A DNA stretch of 34,327 nt, taken from assembly GCF_027482425.1 (NCBI RefSeq), contig NZ_JAIXWA010000081.1, positions 1 through 34,327 of the forward strand. The letters run 5' to 3'. Both the position numbers and the translations under genes were made by a program. The DNA comes from Flavobacterium sp. GTDB taxonomy: Bacteria > Bacteroidota > Bacteroidia > Flavobacteriales > Flavobacteriaceae. Positions 1 to 6,002 of this stretch are shown here, in pieces (position 1 is the first letter of the stretch; each line of letters opens with the position of its first letter). The notes beneath the pieces are model-generated. The model was given only the letters and a program-made list of their open reading frames with translations. It did no database searches and was not told the origin of the DNA.

Positions 1-20
1 ATTTTAAATTATAAATTAGG

Positions 21-51
21 AAAGCTGCTCGGTTGAACGGGCGGCTTTTTT
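21..51 (+). terminator. Rho-independent terminator of a gene left of the window
   Basis: An 11-bp stem (21-31 with 38-48, two G-T wobble pairs) closes a six-base loop and runs into a T tract. No gene lies upstream inside the window, so it probably ends a plus-strand gene located before position 1. Confidence 0.6.
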
Positions 52-145
52 GTTATGATATATTTTAAATTAAAAATTTTAAATTAGATTATGTTCCTAC
101 AAAACAGAAGTTGTCAGGTTTGAATGGATAAAATCATTTATAATT

Positions 146-194
146 TATAATTCATAATTCATAATTCATAATTCATAATTCATAATTCATAATT
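146..194. repeat. 7-bp tandem repeat (cataatt)
   Basis: Six perfect head-to-tail copies of cataatt occupy 153-194, preceded by one variant copy (tataatt) at 146-152. The flanks (1-20, 60-90) hold related AT-rich words. It lies in non-coding DNA. Short AT-rich tandem repeats of this sort are common between flavobacterial genes; copy number may vary by slippage. No function is evident. Confidence 0.85.
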
Positions 195-204
195 TCAATA
201 CGCG

Positions 205-280
205 CGAGGGGTGGCAGTGGAAATCCTTGACGCAGCGGAGCGAAGGCAAGATTGCAACGAACGACCCGACCCCGAGGAGG
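205..280. other. GC-rich structured intergenic element
   Basis: A GC-rich island sits in AT-rich intergenic DNA. An outer arm GGGGT (about 209-213) can pair with ACCCC (about 270-274). Inside it, CTTG can pair with CAAG around a small CGC/GCG hairpin. The words GTGGAAATCCTT and GATTGCAACGAA resemble an intergenic repeat family I recall from Flavobacterium genomes, but that is from memory. Further GC-rich sequence, including the palindrome GGGCGCGCCC, continues to about 345. It could be a structured RNA, a repeat copy or a decayed element. I see no gene in 1-427. Confidence 0.4.
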
Positions 281-378
281 ATAATTTCATTAAGAAGAGG
301 GAGGAGATTCCGAGGGGGCGCGCCCAAGTTAATGTGTCGATGGGGTAAACTGACTAACGGTCTACACGATTGTGGAGT

Positions 379-410
379 AAAAAAAAGCGTCTCGGTGAGG
401 AAACGCTTTT
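379..410 (-). terminator. Terminator of the Cys/Lys-rich peptide gene
   Basis: On the minus strand AAAAGCGT pairs with ACGCTTTT around a 12-base loop, followed by more T. It lies 18 bases past the stop codon of the gene at 428-634. Confidence 0.75.
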
Positions 411-427
411 GGAATTTGAAAACAAAA

Positions 428-634
428 TTAGGCTTTTGTTTCGGCTTTTTTATCGGCTTTTTTGCTCGCGCAACAACCGCCTTTTTTCTCTGTTCCACAG
501 GCTTTCTTTTCTTCTGTTGAACACGATTTTTCAGTCTTCGCTTTTTTCTTTTCTTTCTTTTCTTGCTCTTGGGCTTGGCCACTTACCGCAACCAGTAAGG
601 CTGCAGCAGCAAAGAAGGAGATCATTTTCTTCAT
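428..634 (-). CDS. Small exported Cys/Lys-rich protein
   Basis: The 68-residue product starts with a clear signal peptide: MKKM, a hydrophobic stretch to about residue 18, and likely cleavage near residue 21. The mature part is about 47 residues, almost all Lys, Glu, Ala and Thr, with four cysteines at 38, 46, 54 and 55, the last two adjacent. It has no fold I recognise. The composition suggests a disordered, cationic, metal- or thiol-reactive periplasmic peptide; that is inference. It lies downstream of the thioredoxin gene on the same strand but has its own -7 element (665-672) and terminator (379-410). The same DNA also reads as a longer basic protein (187-582), but the signal peptide, terminator and promoter support this frame. 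Confidence 0.7.
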   Translation of the reverse strand: MKKMISFFAAAALLVAVSGQAQEQEKKEKKKAKTEKSCSTEEKKACGTEKKGGCCASKKADKKAETKA

Positions 635-664
635 ACTTTATTTATTTTAAATTCATTTCTAACT

Positions 665-672
665 CAAAGATA
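665..672 (-). promoter_or_regulatory. Predicted -7 element for the Cys/Lys-rich peptide gene
   Basis: On the minus strand this reads TATCTTTG, a perfect TAnnTTTG box, about 30 bases before the ATG. No TTG is present at the usual -33 distance. Confidence 0.4.
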
Positions 673-776
673 GTGAATAAAGAGTGAAATTTGAACCCTA
701 CGCTCTTAATTCTTACTTAATTTTTGGGGCTTTCAAACTCGGGAAACAACAGCCCTATGAAAACGTACTCCGCTTA

Positions 777-1079
777 TTACAGTCGTTTGGCCTCAATGGT
801 TTGTATAAGTTGCTCTTTGGAAACCACCCCAGACTGCCGCCACAACAATTGTCCTTTTTGGTACAACAGTAAGGTGGGGACGCCCCGAACCTGTTGCATG
901 GCCGCTAGTTCTTGGTTTTTATCGACATCTACTTTTACAATAGAAACCGAATCTCCTAGCGCATCTTTGACTTCTTTTAAAATGGGCATCAACATTTGAC
1001 AGGGCCCGCACCAGGTAGCATAAAAGTCAATTAAAACGGGCTTTTCAGCGTTTATGAGTTCAGCAAAACTACTATTCAT
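777..1079 (-). CDS. Thioredoxin
   Basis: This 100-residue single-domain cytoplasmic thioredoxin has the active site WCGPC with the redox cysteines at 24 and 27, followed by the GVPT cis-proline loop. There is no signal peptide. Its start overlaps the end of the upstream DUF2892 gene by eight bases, so the two are translationally coupled. As last gene of the persulfide operon it most plausibly reduces persulfides or disulfides formed on the rhodanese domain or the DUF2892 cysteines; it need not be the housekeeping thioredoxin. The family call is certain; the partner is inferred from context. A weak GGGCT/AGCCC hairpin lies downstream around 735-765. Confidence 0.95.
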   Translation of the reverse strand: MNSSFAELINAEKPVLIDFYATWCGPCQMLMPILKEVKDALGDSVSIVKVDVDKNQELAAMQQVRGVPTLLLYQKGQLLWRQSGVVSKEQLIQTIEAKRL

Positions 1080-1278
1080 GTGATTCTTTTTTATAATTCA
1101 CGGCACAATTCCCTTGTATTCCGCAACCCCAATTGAACACCGCTTGGAGTAAGAAAAAAAGTCCAATGGGTACAAAAATCCATTGGCGTGTTTCATACGC
1201 ATTGGCAAATACAAATCCGGCAAAAGCCAATCGCACGATACGCATCACAGGCCAATAGGTGAAAAGTCGGTTTTTCAT
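1072..1278 (-). CDS. DUF2892 (YgaP-type) inner-membrane protein with two cysteines
   Basis: The 68-residue protein has two hydrophobic helices (about residues 12-26 and 33-50), as in the DUF2892 membrane module found in YgaP-like rhodaneses. I start it at the ATG at 1278 because this overlaps the upstream stop as TAATG, the normal coupling arrangement; a longer frame would need a TTG at 1299. Cysteines 52 and 58 sit just after the second helix, where they could accept or relay sulfane sulfur at the membrane surface (inference). It lies between the CstB-like gene and thioredoxin. In YgaP the membrane module is fused to a rhodanese; here the rhodanese is the neighbouring protein. Confidence 0.8.
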   Translation of the reverse strand: MKNRLFTYWPVMRIVRLAFAGFVFANAYETRQWIFVPIGLFFLLQAVFNWGCGIQGNCAVNYKKESHE

Positions 1279-2684
1279 TACTTCAACGTTGAGGGACAAA
1301 CATACGCTGTCGTTTTGATGCCTGTTTGGCGTACCGCAGCAAATCCGCCTTTGATATCGATGACGTTATGATACCCTCTTGCTTTCAAGATAGATGCCGC
1401 AATAACCGAACGGTAGCCTCCTGCGCAATGAATGTAGAAGGCATCGTGTTTTGGAAATTCAGCCCAATGTTCGTTGATAAAATCCAGGGGCGTTGACGGT
1501 ACATTTTCAATATGTTCGGAAGCATATTCGCCCGGTTTACGCACATCAAAAACCGAAACTCCTTGCGGTAACAAGGTCTCCAACTGGGACGCCGTTACGG
1601 AGTTTAACGTATCGTATTCCTTACCCGCTTTTTTCCAGGTCTCAAAACCGCCGTTTAAGTAGCCTAGTGTTTGATCATAGCCTACTCGAGCCAAACGGGT
1701 AATGGTTTCTTTTTCTCGTCCTTCGGGGGTTACCAGCAGAATGGGTTGCTTGTAATCTTGAATCAAAGCGCCTACCCATGGGGCAAATTGTCCGTCAATA
1801 CCAATAAATATCGAACCGGGAATATGGCCGTTGGAAAAATCATCTTGGTGACGTACATCCAAAATCAAAGCCTCGGTTTCTTGGGCGGCGGCTTCAAATG
1901 CGTTGGCATCCAAGGCTTGGGCATCGGCGATGATGTTTTCAACATTTTCATACCCTTCTTTATTCAATCGCACATTCATCGGAAAATACGCTGGAGGCGG
2001 TAATAAGCCATCGGTCACTTCTTTGATAAATTCTTCTTTGGTCATGTCGGCACGAAGGGCATAATTGGTTGTTTTTTGTTCCCCAATAGAACCGATTGTT
2101 TCTTTGCTTAAATTTTTTCCACAAGCACTGCCTGCGCCGTGTGCGGGGTATACGATAACATCATCGGCCAAAGGCATAATTTTGGTGCGAAGGCTATCGT
2201 ACAAAATTCCCGCCAAATCTTCTTGGGTCATTTCGGCTGCTTTTTGCGCTAAATCGGGGCGGCCCACATCGCCCAAAAACAACGTATCGCCACTGAACAA
2301 CGCATGGTCTTTTCCATTTTCGTCTTTCAACAAATAGCAGGTGCTTTCCATGGTATGTCCGGGCGTATGTAAAACGGTAAGCGTAATATTACCTATTTTA
2401 AAAACTTCACCATCGGTTGCGATATGCGCCTTAAAGGTAGGATTGGCATTGGGTCCGAACACAATAGGAGCACCTGTTTTTTCGGCCAAGGTAACGTGCC
2501 CACTCACGAAATCGGCATGGAAATGGGTTTCAAAAATATATTTGATGGTAGCCCCATCGTGGAACGCACGATCGATATACGATTGTACTTCCCGCAACGG
2601 ATCAATGATGGCCACTTCGCCATTACTTTCGATATAGTAGGCGCCTTGAGCGAGGCATCCGGTGTATATTTGTTCGATTTTCAT
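1278..2684 (-). CDS. CstB-like persulfide dioxygenase-rhodanese fusion
   Basis: The 468-residue protein has three domains. Residues 1-250 are a metallo-beta-lactamase fold of the ETHE1/persulfide dioxygenase type, with His54, His56, Asp58, His63, His110, Asp133 and His182 in the expected metal-site motifs. Residues 265-355 are a rhodanese domain with the strand motifs (LDVR, GHIPGS) but a loop VTPEGRE without cysteine, so it is inactive. Residues 365-460 are a complete rhodanese with the loop HCAGGYRS and catalytic Cys420. This is the order of Staphylococcus aureus CstB, which turns low-molecular-weight thiol persulfides into thiosulfate. It is cytoplasmic. The gene heads an operon with DUF2892 and thioredoxin; a 106-base gap separates it from the 28-codon leader ORF. 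The substrate here is inferred. Confidence 0.9.
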   Translation of the reverse strand: MKIEQIYTGCLAQGAYYIESNGEVAIIDPLREVQSYIDRAFHDGATIKYIFETHFHADFVSGHVTLAEKTGAPIVFGPNANPTFKAHIATDGEVFKIGNITLTVLHTPGHTMESTCYLLKDENGKDHALFSGDTLFLGDVGRPDLAQKAAEMTQEDLAGILYDSLRTKIMPLADDVIVYPAHGAGSACGKNLSKETIGSIGEQKTTNYALRADMTKEEFIKEVTDGLLPPPAYFPMNVRLNKEGYENVENIIADAQALDANAFEAAAQETEALILDVRHQDDFSNGHIPGSIFIGIDGQFAPWVGALIQDYKQPILLVTPEGREKETITRLARVGYDQTLGYLNGGFETWKKAGKEYDTLNSVTASQLETLLPQGVSVFDVRKPGEYASEHIENVPSTPLDFINEHWAEFPKHDAFYIHCAGGYRSVIAASILKARGYHNVIDIKGGFAAVRQTGIKTTAYVCPSTLK

Positions 2685-2741
2685 ACAAGTAAACTAATTT
2701 GCTGTAAAACTACTAGGTTGGGTTGAGTTATGGTGTAAACC

Positions 2742-2759
2742 TTGTTACAAATTTAACAA
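2742..2759. promoter_or_regulatory. 18-bp palindrome TTGTTA-N6-TAACAA in the CstB leader
   Basis: Perfect six-base arms flank a six-base spacer, 58 bp before the CstB-like ATG. It fits the general Crp/Fnr pattern GTnA-N6-TnAC and could be an operator. As RNA it would form only a weak A-U hairpin. The overlapping minus-strand word TAAATTTG (2748-2755) looks like a -7 box but has no matching -33 element or upstream palindrome. Confidence 0.35.
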
Positions 2760-2790
2760 AATAAGAAGCTACGTTATAGAAACGGAACTT

Positions 2791-2877
2791 TCAAAATAAA
2801 ACACAAAAAACACTTTCTACCATAGGGTGATAGACCGCAGGCGCCATGGAACCTATATAGATTTGTGCTGACTTCAT
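2791..2877 (-). CDS. 28-residue leader ORF upstream of the CstB-like gene
   Basis: An ATG-started frame of 28 codons begins MKSAQIYIGSMAPAV and ends VFCVLF before TGA. It begins about 12-15 bases after the transcription start predicted from the -7 element at 2895-2902 and ends 106 bases before the CstB-like ATG. Codons 9-19 are clearly more GC-rich than the flanking intergenic DNA, which suggests selection on peptide or RNA. There is no signal peptide, although the C-terminus is hydrophobic. I do not recognise it. It may be a leader peptide coupled to expression of the downstream operon, a small functional protein, or chance; its position favours the first. Confidence 0.4.
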   Translation of the reverse strand: MKSAQIYIGSMAPAVYHPMVESVFCVLF

Positions 2878-2894
2878 AACTATTACATTTAAAT

Positions 2895-2937
2895 CAAAGG
2901 TAACTCGACTTTTTGAGTAAATAAATGATAAATATCA
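2895..2937 (-). promoter_or_regulatory. Predicted Crp/Fnr-activated promoter of the leader ORF/CstB operon
   Basis: The minus strand has a perfect -7 box TACCTTTG at 2895-2902 with no TTG at -33. Upstream lies the perfect inverted repeat TGATA-AA-TATCA (2926-2937, centre 2931.5), the core of an Fnr-type box (TGAT-N4-ATCA). The centre lies 36.5 bp from the last base of the -7 box, near -42 from the predicted start: a class II activator position. The tauE promoter has the same spacing. Confidence 0.5.
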
Positions 2938-2942
2938 GTTGA

Positions 2943-3740
2943 TTAGGATGTAAAGCCAATTTCTTTGATTAAAATGTAAATTCCCATACATAAAACGAAA
3001 TAGCCAAAAATAGTTCTCATTTTTTCGCCCGAAATCACTTTTGATAACCGATTTCCAAGGACAACACCAAGTAGTGAACAGCCCGTAAAGGTGAGCATTA
3101 ATGTAAAATCGATAGGTTGTTGGGATACATCACCTAAAAATCCGATCAACGATTGAAGCGCAACGATAAATAAAGAAGTTCCTATGGCTTTTTTAATAGG
3201 TGTATTGGCTAGAAATAGTAAAGCGGGAACGATAAGGAATCCACCGCCTGCGCCCACAAATCCGGCGACAAAACCAATGGCCAACCCCGCCAAACTTATC
3301 GTCAACGAATTTACGGATTGATGGGTTTGCGCTTCTTTCATCGGACGAATCATTTTCCAAGATGCCAATATCATAACAACCGCAAAAACGGTCATGATCA
3401 GTAAGCGTTTGGACAACGAAAAATGATCCGTTAGTTCCATTGTTTCTGGAATAGAAGGCACTATGATTTTTCGGGTTAAAAATACAGCTACCAATGTAGG
3501 CAGTCCGAAAGCGAGCACTTTTTTAAAATCGACTAATCCGTCTTTAGCCTTTTGAACACCACTGACTAAAGCTGAAATGCCCACCACAAATAAGGAATAG
3601 GCCGCCGCCAATACGGGTTGGATTCCCATTACATACACCAATATAGGTACCGATAAAATAGAACCACCACTCCCGATGAGTCCGAGAGATATTCCCACTA
3701 AAACGGCCAAACCGTATCCGATAAGTTGTTGAATTTCCAT
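2943..3740 (-). CDS. TauE/SafE family anion exporter
   Basis: The 265-residue inner-membrane protein has about eight hydrophobic helices and the TauE/SafE internal duplication: an N-terminal half beginning with the glycine-rich GLIGSGGSILSVP and a second half with the matching GFVGAGGGFLIVPALL. TauE/SafE proteins export sulfite, sulfoacetate or related anions. I place the start at the ATG at 3740; a TTG at 3746 would add two residues but lies inside the predicted -7 box. The gene stands between a Crp/Fnr regulator and the CstB-like operon, so its likely cargo is the thiosulfate or sulfite produced by persulfide oxidation (inference). The predicted transcript would start at or next to the ATG. 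Confidence 0.9.
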   Translation of the reverse strand: MEIQQLIGYGLAVLVGISLGLIGSGGSILSVPILVYVMGIQPVLAAAYSLFVVGISALVSGVQKAKDGLVDFKKVLAFGLPTLVAVFLTRKIIVPSIPETMELTDHFSLSKRLLIMTVFAVVMILASWKMIRPMKEAQTHQSVNSLTISLAGLAIGFVAGFVGAGGGFLIVPALLFLANTPIKKAIGTSLFIVALQSLIGFLGDVSQQPIDFTLMLTFTGCSLLGVVLGNRLSKVISGEKMRTIFGYFVLCMGIYILIKEIGFTS

Positions 3741-3743
3741 ACG

Positions 3744-3787
3744 CAAATTTGACCCTTATTATTGGAGAGTAGCGTAACTTATGTTAC
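3744..3787 (-). promoter_or_regulatory. Predicted Crp/Fnr-activated tauE promoter
   Basis: The minus strand has CAAATTTG at 3744-3751 (one mismatch to TAnnTTTG) and, upstream, the perfect inverted repeat GTAAC-TTAT-GTTAC at 3774-3787, centre 3780.5. The centre is 36.5 bp from the last base of the -7 box, the same as at 2895-2937. There is no TTG at -33. The predicted start coincides with the tauE ATG, which would make the message leaderless. Confidence 0.5.
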
Positions 3788-3788
3788 C

Positions 3789-4415
3789 TTAAAGCAATTC
3801 AATAGTAGCCCGATGCAAACGAATACTTCCTTTTTTTTCAAGCGCTTTCAAAATACGAGAGACCACCACACGAGAGGTATGCAAATCATAGGCAATTTCT
3901 TGATGAGTGGATTGAATTTCTTTGGTTTGGGCAATTTTGGACTTTTCCCGCAAATAATTGACAATCCGTTCCTCCATATTCAAAAATGCCAAACTATCGA
4001 TGGTAGAAAGCATTTCTTTCAGTCGGCTGTTGTAACTGTTAAACACAAAATTGCGCCACGATTTGTATTTCCCTAGCCATTCTTCCATATAGGCCACGGG
4101 AATCATCACCAATGAACCGTTTGTTTCGGCCACTGCACGAATTTCACTTTTGGAAGTTCCCAAACAACACGCCATCGTCATGGCACAGGTATCGCCTTTT
4201 TCGATAAAATAGAGCAACAGCTCTCCTTCATCAAAATCCTCGCGCAATATTTTGATAGCACCTTCCAACAAAAGTGGCATTTTTTGAATAGTATCTCCGA
4301 AGTCAATCAAGATGTCGCCTTCTTGAAAATTTCGCATTACAGCCACATGCGCAATTTCGTGCAATAATGTTTCTTCAAAAATATTACCGTAATGTTGTGC
4401 TAGTATATCGATCAT
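3789..4415 (-). CDS. Crp/Fnr-family transcriptional regulator with clustered cysteines
   Basis: The 208-residue protein has a cyclic-nucleotide-binding-like beta barrel (about residues 20-110), a dimerisation helix (112-140) and a C-terminal Crp-type winged helix with recognition region HTSRVVVSRILKALEKKG (about 179-196). It lacks the N-terminal four-cysteine Fe-S motif of Fnr. Instead Cys77, Cys83 and Cys84 cluster at the end of the barrel, a possible thiol or persulfide sensor. The ATG overlaps the DUF1801 stop by four bases. The gene ends 48 bases before tauE starts, on the same strand. I infer that it activates tauE and the CstB operon through the two palindromes described at 2926-2937 and 3774-3787. 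Confidence 0.92.
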   Translation of the reverse strand: MIDILAQHYGNIFEETLLHEIAHVAVMRNFQEGDILIDFGDTIQKMPLLLEGAIKILREDFDEGELLLYFIEKGDTCAMTMACCLGTSKSEIRAVAETNGSLVMIPVAYMEEWLGKYKSWRNFVFNSYNSRLKEMLSTIDSLAFLNMEERIVNYLREKSKIAQTKEIQSTHQEIAYDLHTSRVVVSRILKALEKKGSIRLHRATIELL

Positions 4416-4867
4416 TTCTTGAGATTATTTTCATAAAGCGACACCCACTGCACAGGGGTCATTTTTTGGCAAAGTTGACCAATTAGAGTATAGGGAATAT
4501 CATCCATTTTTTTGAATCGAATGCAACTCTTGCCCATATCGAGTTTGGTTTTGCAATGGTTCGGATATTCGGACACAAACCAATGCAATAGACTTTCATC
4601 GGCATAAATGCCCATATGATACAAACTAATAGCATTTTTTTGAGAAGCCATAGCAAGAAAAGGCAAGGGTTGGTCTTTGGCACAATGATAGCCAGAGGGA
4701 TAAATATCAAAAGGAACCACATAGGATAGCATTCCATACTGGATGGTTTCTTGAAATCCTGAGGGTAAATTTTCGACAATACATTGACGCAGGCGTTGCA
4801 TCACTTCGAAACGATCGGACGGAAGTTGTTGAAGGTAGACTTCTGGGGTAGTAGCAGTTGATGACAT
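4412..4867 (-). CDS. DUF1801 (YdhG-like) protein
   Basis: The 151-residue protein matches the DUF1801 family: an N-terminal helix pair, then an IQYGMLSYVVP segment, a short beta region with ISLYHMGIYAD, and KLDMGKSCIRFKK near the C-terminus. The family is small and cytoplasmic with no settled biochemical role. I start it at the ATG at 4867, which has AAAGGAAA eight bases upstream and avoids overlap with the divergent gene; a GTG at 4948 would add 27 residues that look non-coding. It overlaps the Crp/Fnr gene by four bases, so the two are co-expressed. Its link to sulfur metabolism is unclear. Confidence 0.85.
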   Translation of the reverse strand: MSSTATTPEVYLQQLPSDRFEVMQRLRQCIVENLPSGFQETIQYGMLSYVVPFDIYPSGYHCAKDQPLPFLAMASQKNAISLYHMGIYADESLLHWFVSEYPNHCKTKLDMGKSCIRFKKMDDIPYTLIGQLCQKMTPVQWVSLYENNLKK

Positions 4868-4890
4868 GATTTCCTTTTGGTTGTTGACAA

Positions 4891-4898
4891 CAAATATA
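4891..4898 (-). promoter_or_regulatory. Predicted -7 element of the DUF1801-crp unit
   Basis: On the minus strand this is TATATTTG, a perfect TAnnTTTG box, 24 bases before the ATG. There is no -33 TTG at normal spacing and no palindrome 36.5 bp upstream, so the regulator does not appear to control its own gene the way it may control tauE. Confidence 0.4.
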
Positions 4899-4941
4899 AC
4901 CGTTATTTTTCTTAGTTTTACCTCACCAAAAAAAACCAACC

Positions 4942-6000
4942 ATGGCACATAAAAATCCGCTCCGCAAGGATAAAACTTGTCTGAATTGCAATTATGTGGT
5001 GGAACAACGATTTTGTCCCAATTGTGGGCAAGAAAATACCGATACGCGAAAAACGTTTTACCATCTTTTTGTGCATTTTTTTGAGGATTTAACCCATTAT
5101 GAAAATGCGTTTTGGAAAACGATACGGAATTTAATTCTCAAGCCTGCTGCGCTCACCAAGGAATATTTATCTGGAAAAAGGCTTTCGTACTTAGCCCCCG
5201 TTCGGTTGTACATTTTCATCAGTTTTGTGACCTTTTTCATGTTCAACATCCTTGCCAATAAGGAAGAGCAATTGATAAATTATGAAAACAAAGCTGTCGT
5301 CCTCAAAGACTCGGTAAAACTCCCCGAAGAGGTTTGGTTGGAAGAAATCGCCAATGACCAAAAAGCGCCAAAAGCCGTTGTCGACAGTTTAAAGCAACTC
5401 ATTCGTGAAAAGAAAGAGGGCAAAATACTCGAGAAAGACTTCATGAATTTTGGCTACCATTCGTTGGCTGAAATGGATTCCGTTCGTCAGAAAGATCCCA
5501 ACGCAATTAATGATTTAGAGTATTGGATTAACAAAAAATCCTTTGAAGTCAAAAAACGCTACCCGGCTTCAATGCTCCCTGAAAAATTTATACAATCGGT
5601 GATTCAAAACATACCCAAAGCGTTGTTTTTGTACATGCCTATTTTTGCTTTGGTTTTGTGGATTTTTCACAATAAAAAACGCTGGTATTACTTTGATCAT
5701 GGTATTTTTACCTTGCATTATTTTTCTTTTTTATTGCTCATCAACCTCATTGTATTGTTGATGGACAGTATACTCTCGGGAATTTCTTCCCATTTTCTGG
5801 TTGAGGGCATCAGTGGTTTTTTTGCGCTCATCGCCTATCTGTGGATGTTTTATTACTTTTTTCCAGCGCATCACCGATTTTATGGAGAAAGTCGTTTGCT
5901 ATCGTTTTTGAAAAGTATGGCATTGCTGTTCATCAATATGATTTTGATTAGTTTCCTTTTAGTCTTCCTTTTTGTTTATTCCTTTGTTAACATCCATTAA
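4942..6000 (+). CDS. DUF3667 membrane protein with N-terminal zinc ribbon
   Basis: The 352-residue protein opens with a zinc ribbon (Cys13, Cys16, Cys25, Cys28; the second pair in CPNCGQ) and then the DUF3667 signature around residues 70-100 (KPAALTKEYLSGKR then a hydrophobic helix). A charged middle section (about 110-210) separates it from four C-terminal membrane helices (about 228-350). DUF3667 is common in Bacteroidota and has no established function. It is divergent from the DUF1801 gene and followed after two bases by the M28 peptidase gene, so the two are probably co-transcribed. Confidence 0.85.
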   Translation: MAHKNPLRKDKTCLNCNYVVEQRFCPNCGQENTDTRKTFYHLFVHFFEDLTHYENAFWKTIRNLILKPAALTKEYLSGKRLSYLAPVRLYIFISFVTFFMFNILANKEEQLINYENKAVVLKDSVKLPEEVWLEEIANDQKAPKAVVDSLKQLIREKKEGKILEKDFMNFGYHSLAEMDSVRQKDPNAINDLEYWINKKSFEVKKRYPASMLPEKFIQSVIQNIPKALFLYMPIFALVLWIFHNKKRWYYFDHGIFTLHYFSFLLLINLIVLLMDSILSGISSHFLVEGISGFFALIAYLWMFYYFFPAHHRFYGESRLLSFLKSMALLFINMILISFLLVFLFVYSFVNIH

Positions 6001-6002
6001 TT

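Noticed and set aside
146..194. CRISPR array
   Set aside because: The repeat unit is only 7 bp with no spacers. No repeat-spacer pattern was seen anywhere in the window.
187..582. 131-residue basic protein on the minus strand overlapping the Cys/Lys-rich peptide gene
   Set aside because: The Lys/Arg run is the frame-shifted reading of the Lys-rich peptide, and the rest reads through the GC-rich intergenic element. The peptide frame has a signal sequence, a -7 box and a terminator.
2748..2755. TAAATTTG as the main promoter of the CstB-like operon
   Set aside because: It has no -33 TTG and no palindrome at the activator distance, and it overlaps the TTGTTA palindrome. The TACCTTTG at 2895-2902 is better placed.
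4868..4948. Longer DUF1801 protein starting at a GTG at 4948
   Set aside because: The extra residues run through the divergent promoter region and overlap the DUF3667 start; the ATG at 4867 has a Shine-Dalgarno-like AAAGGAAA.
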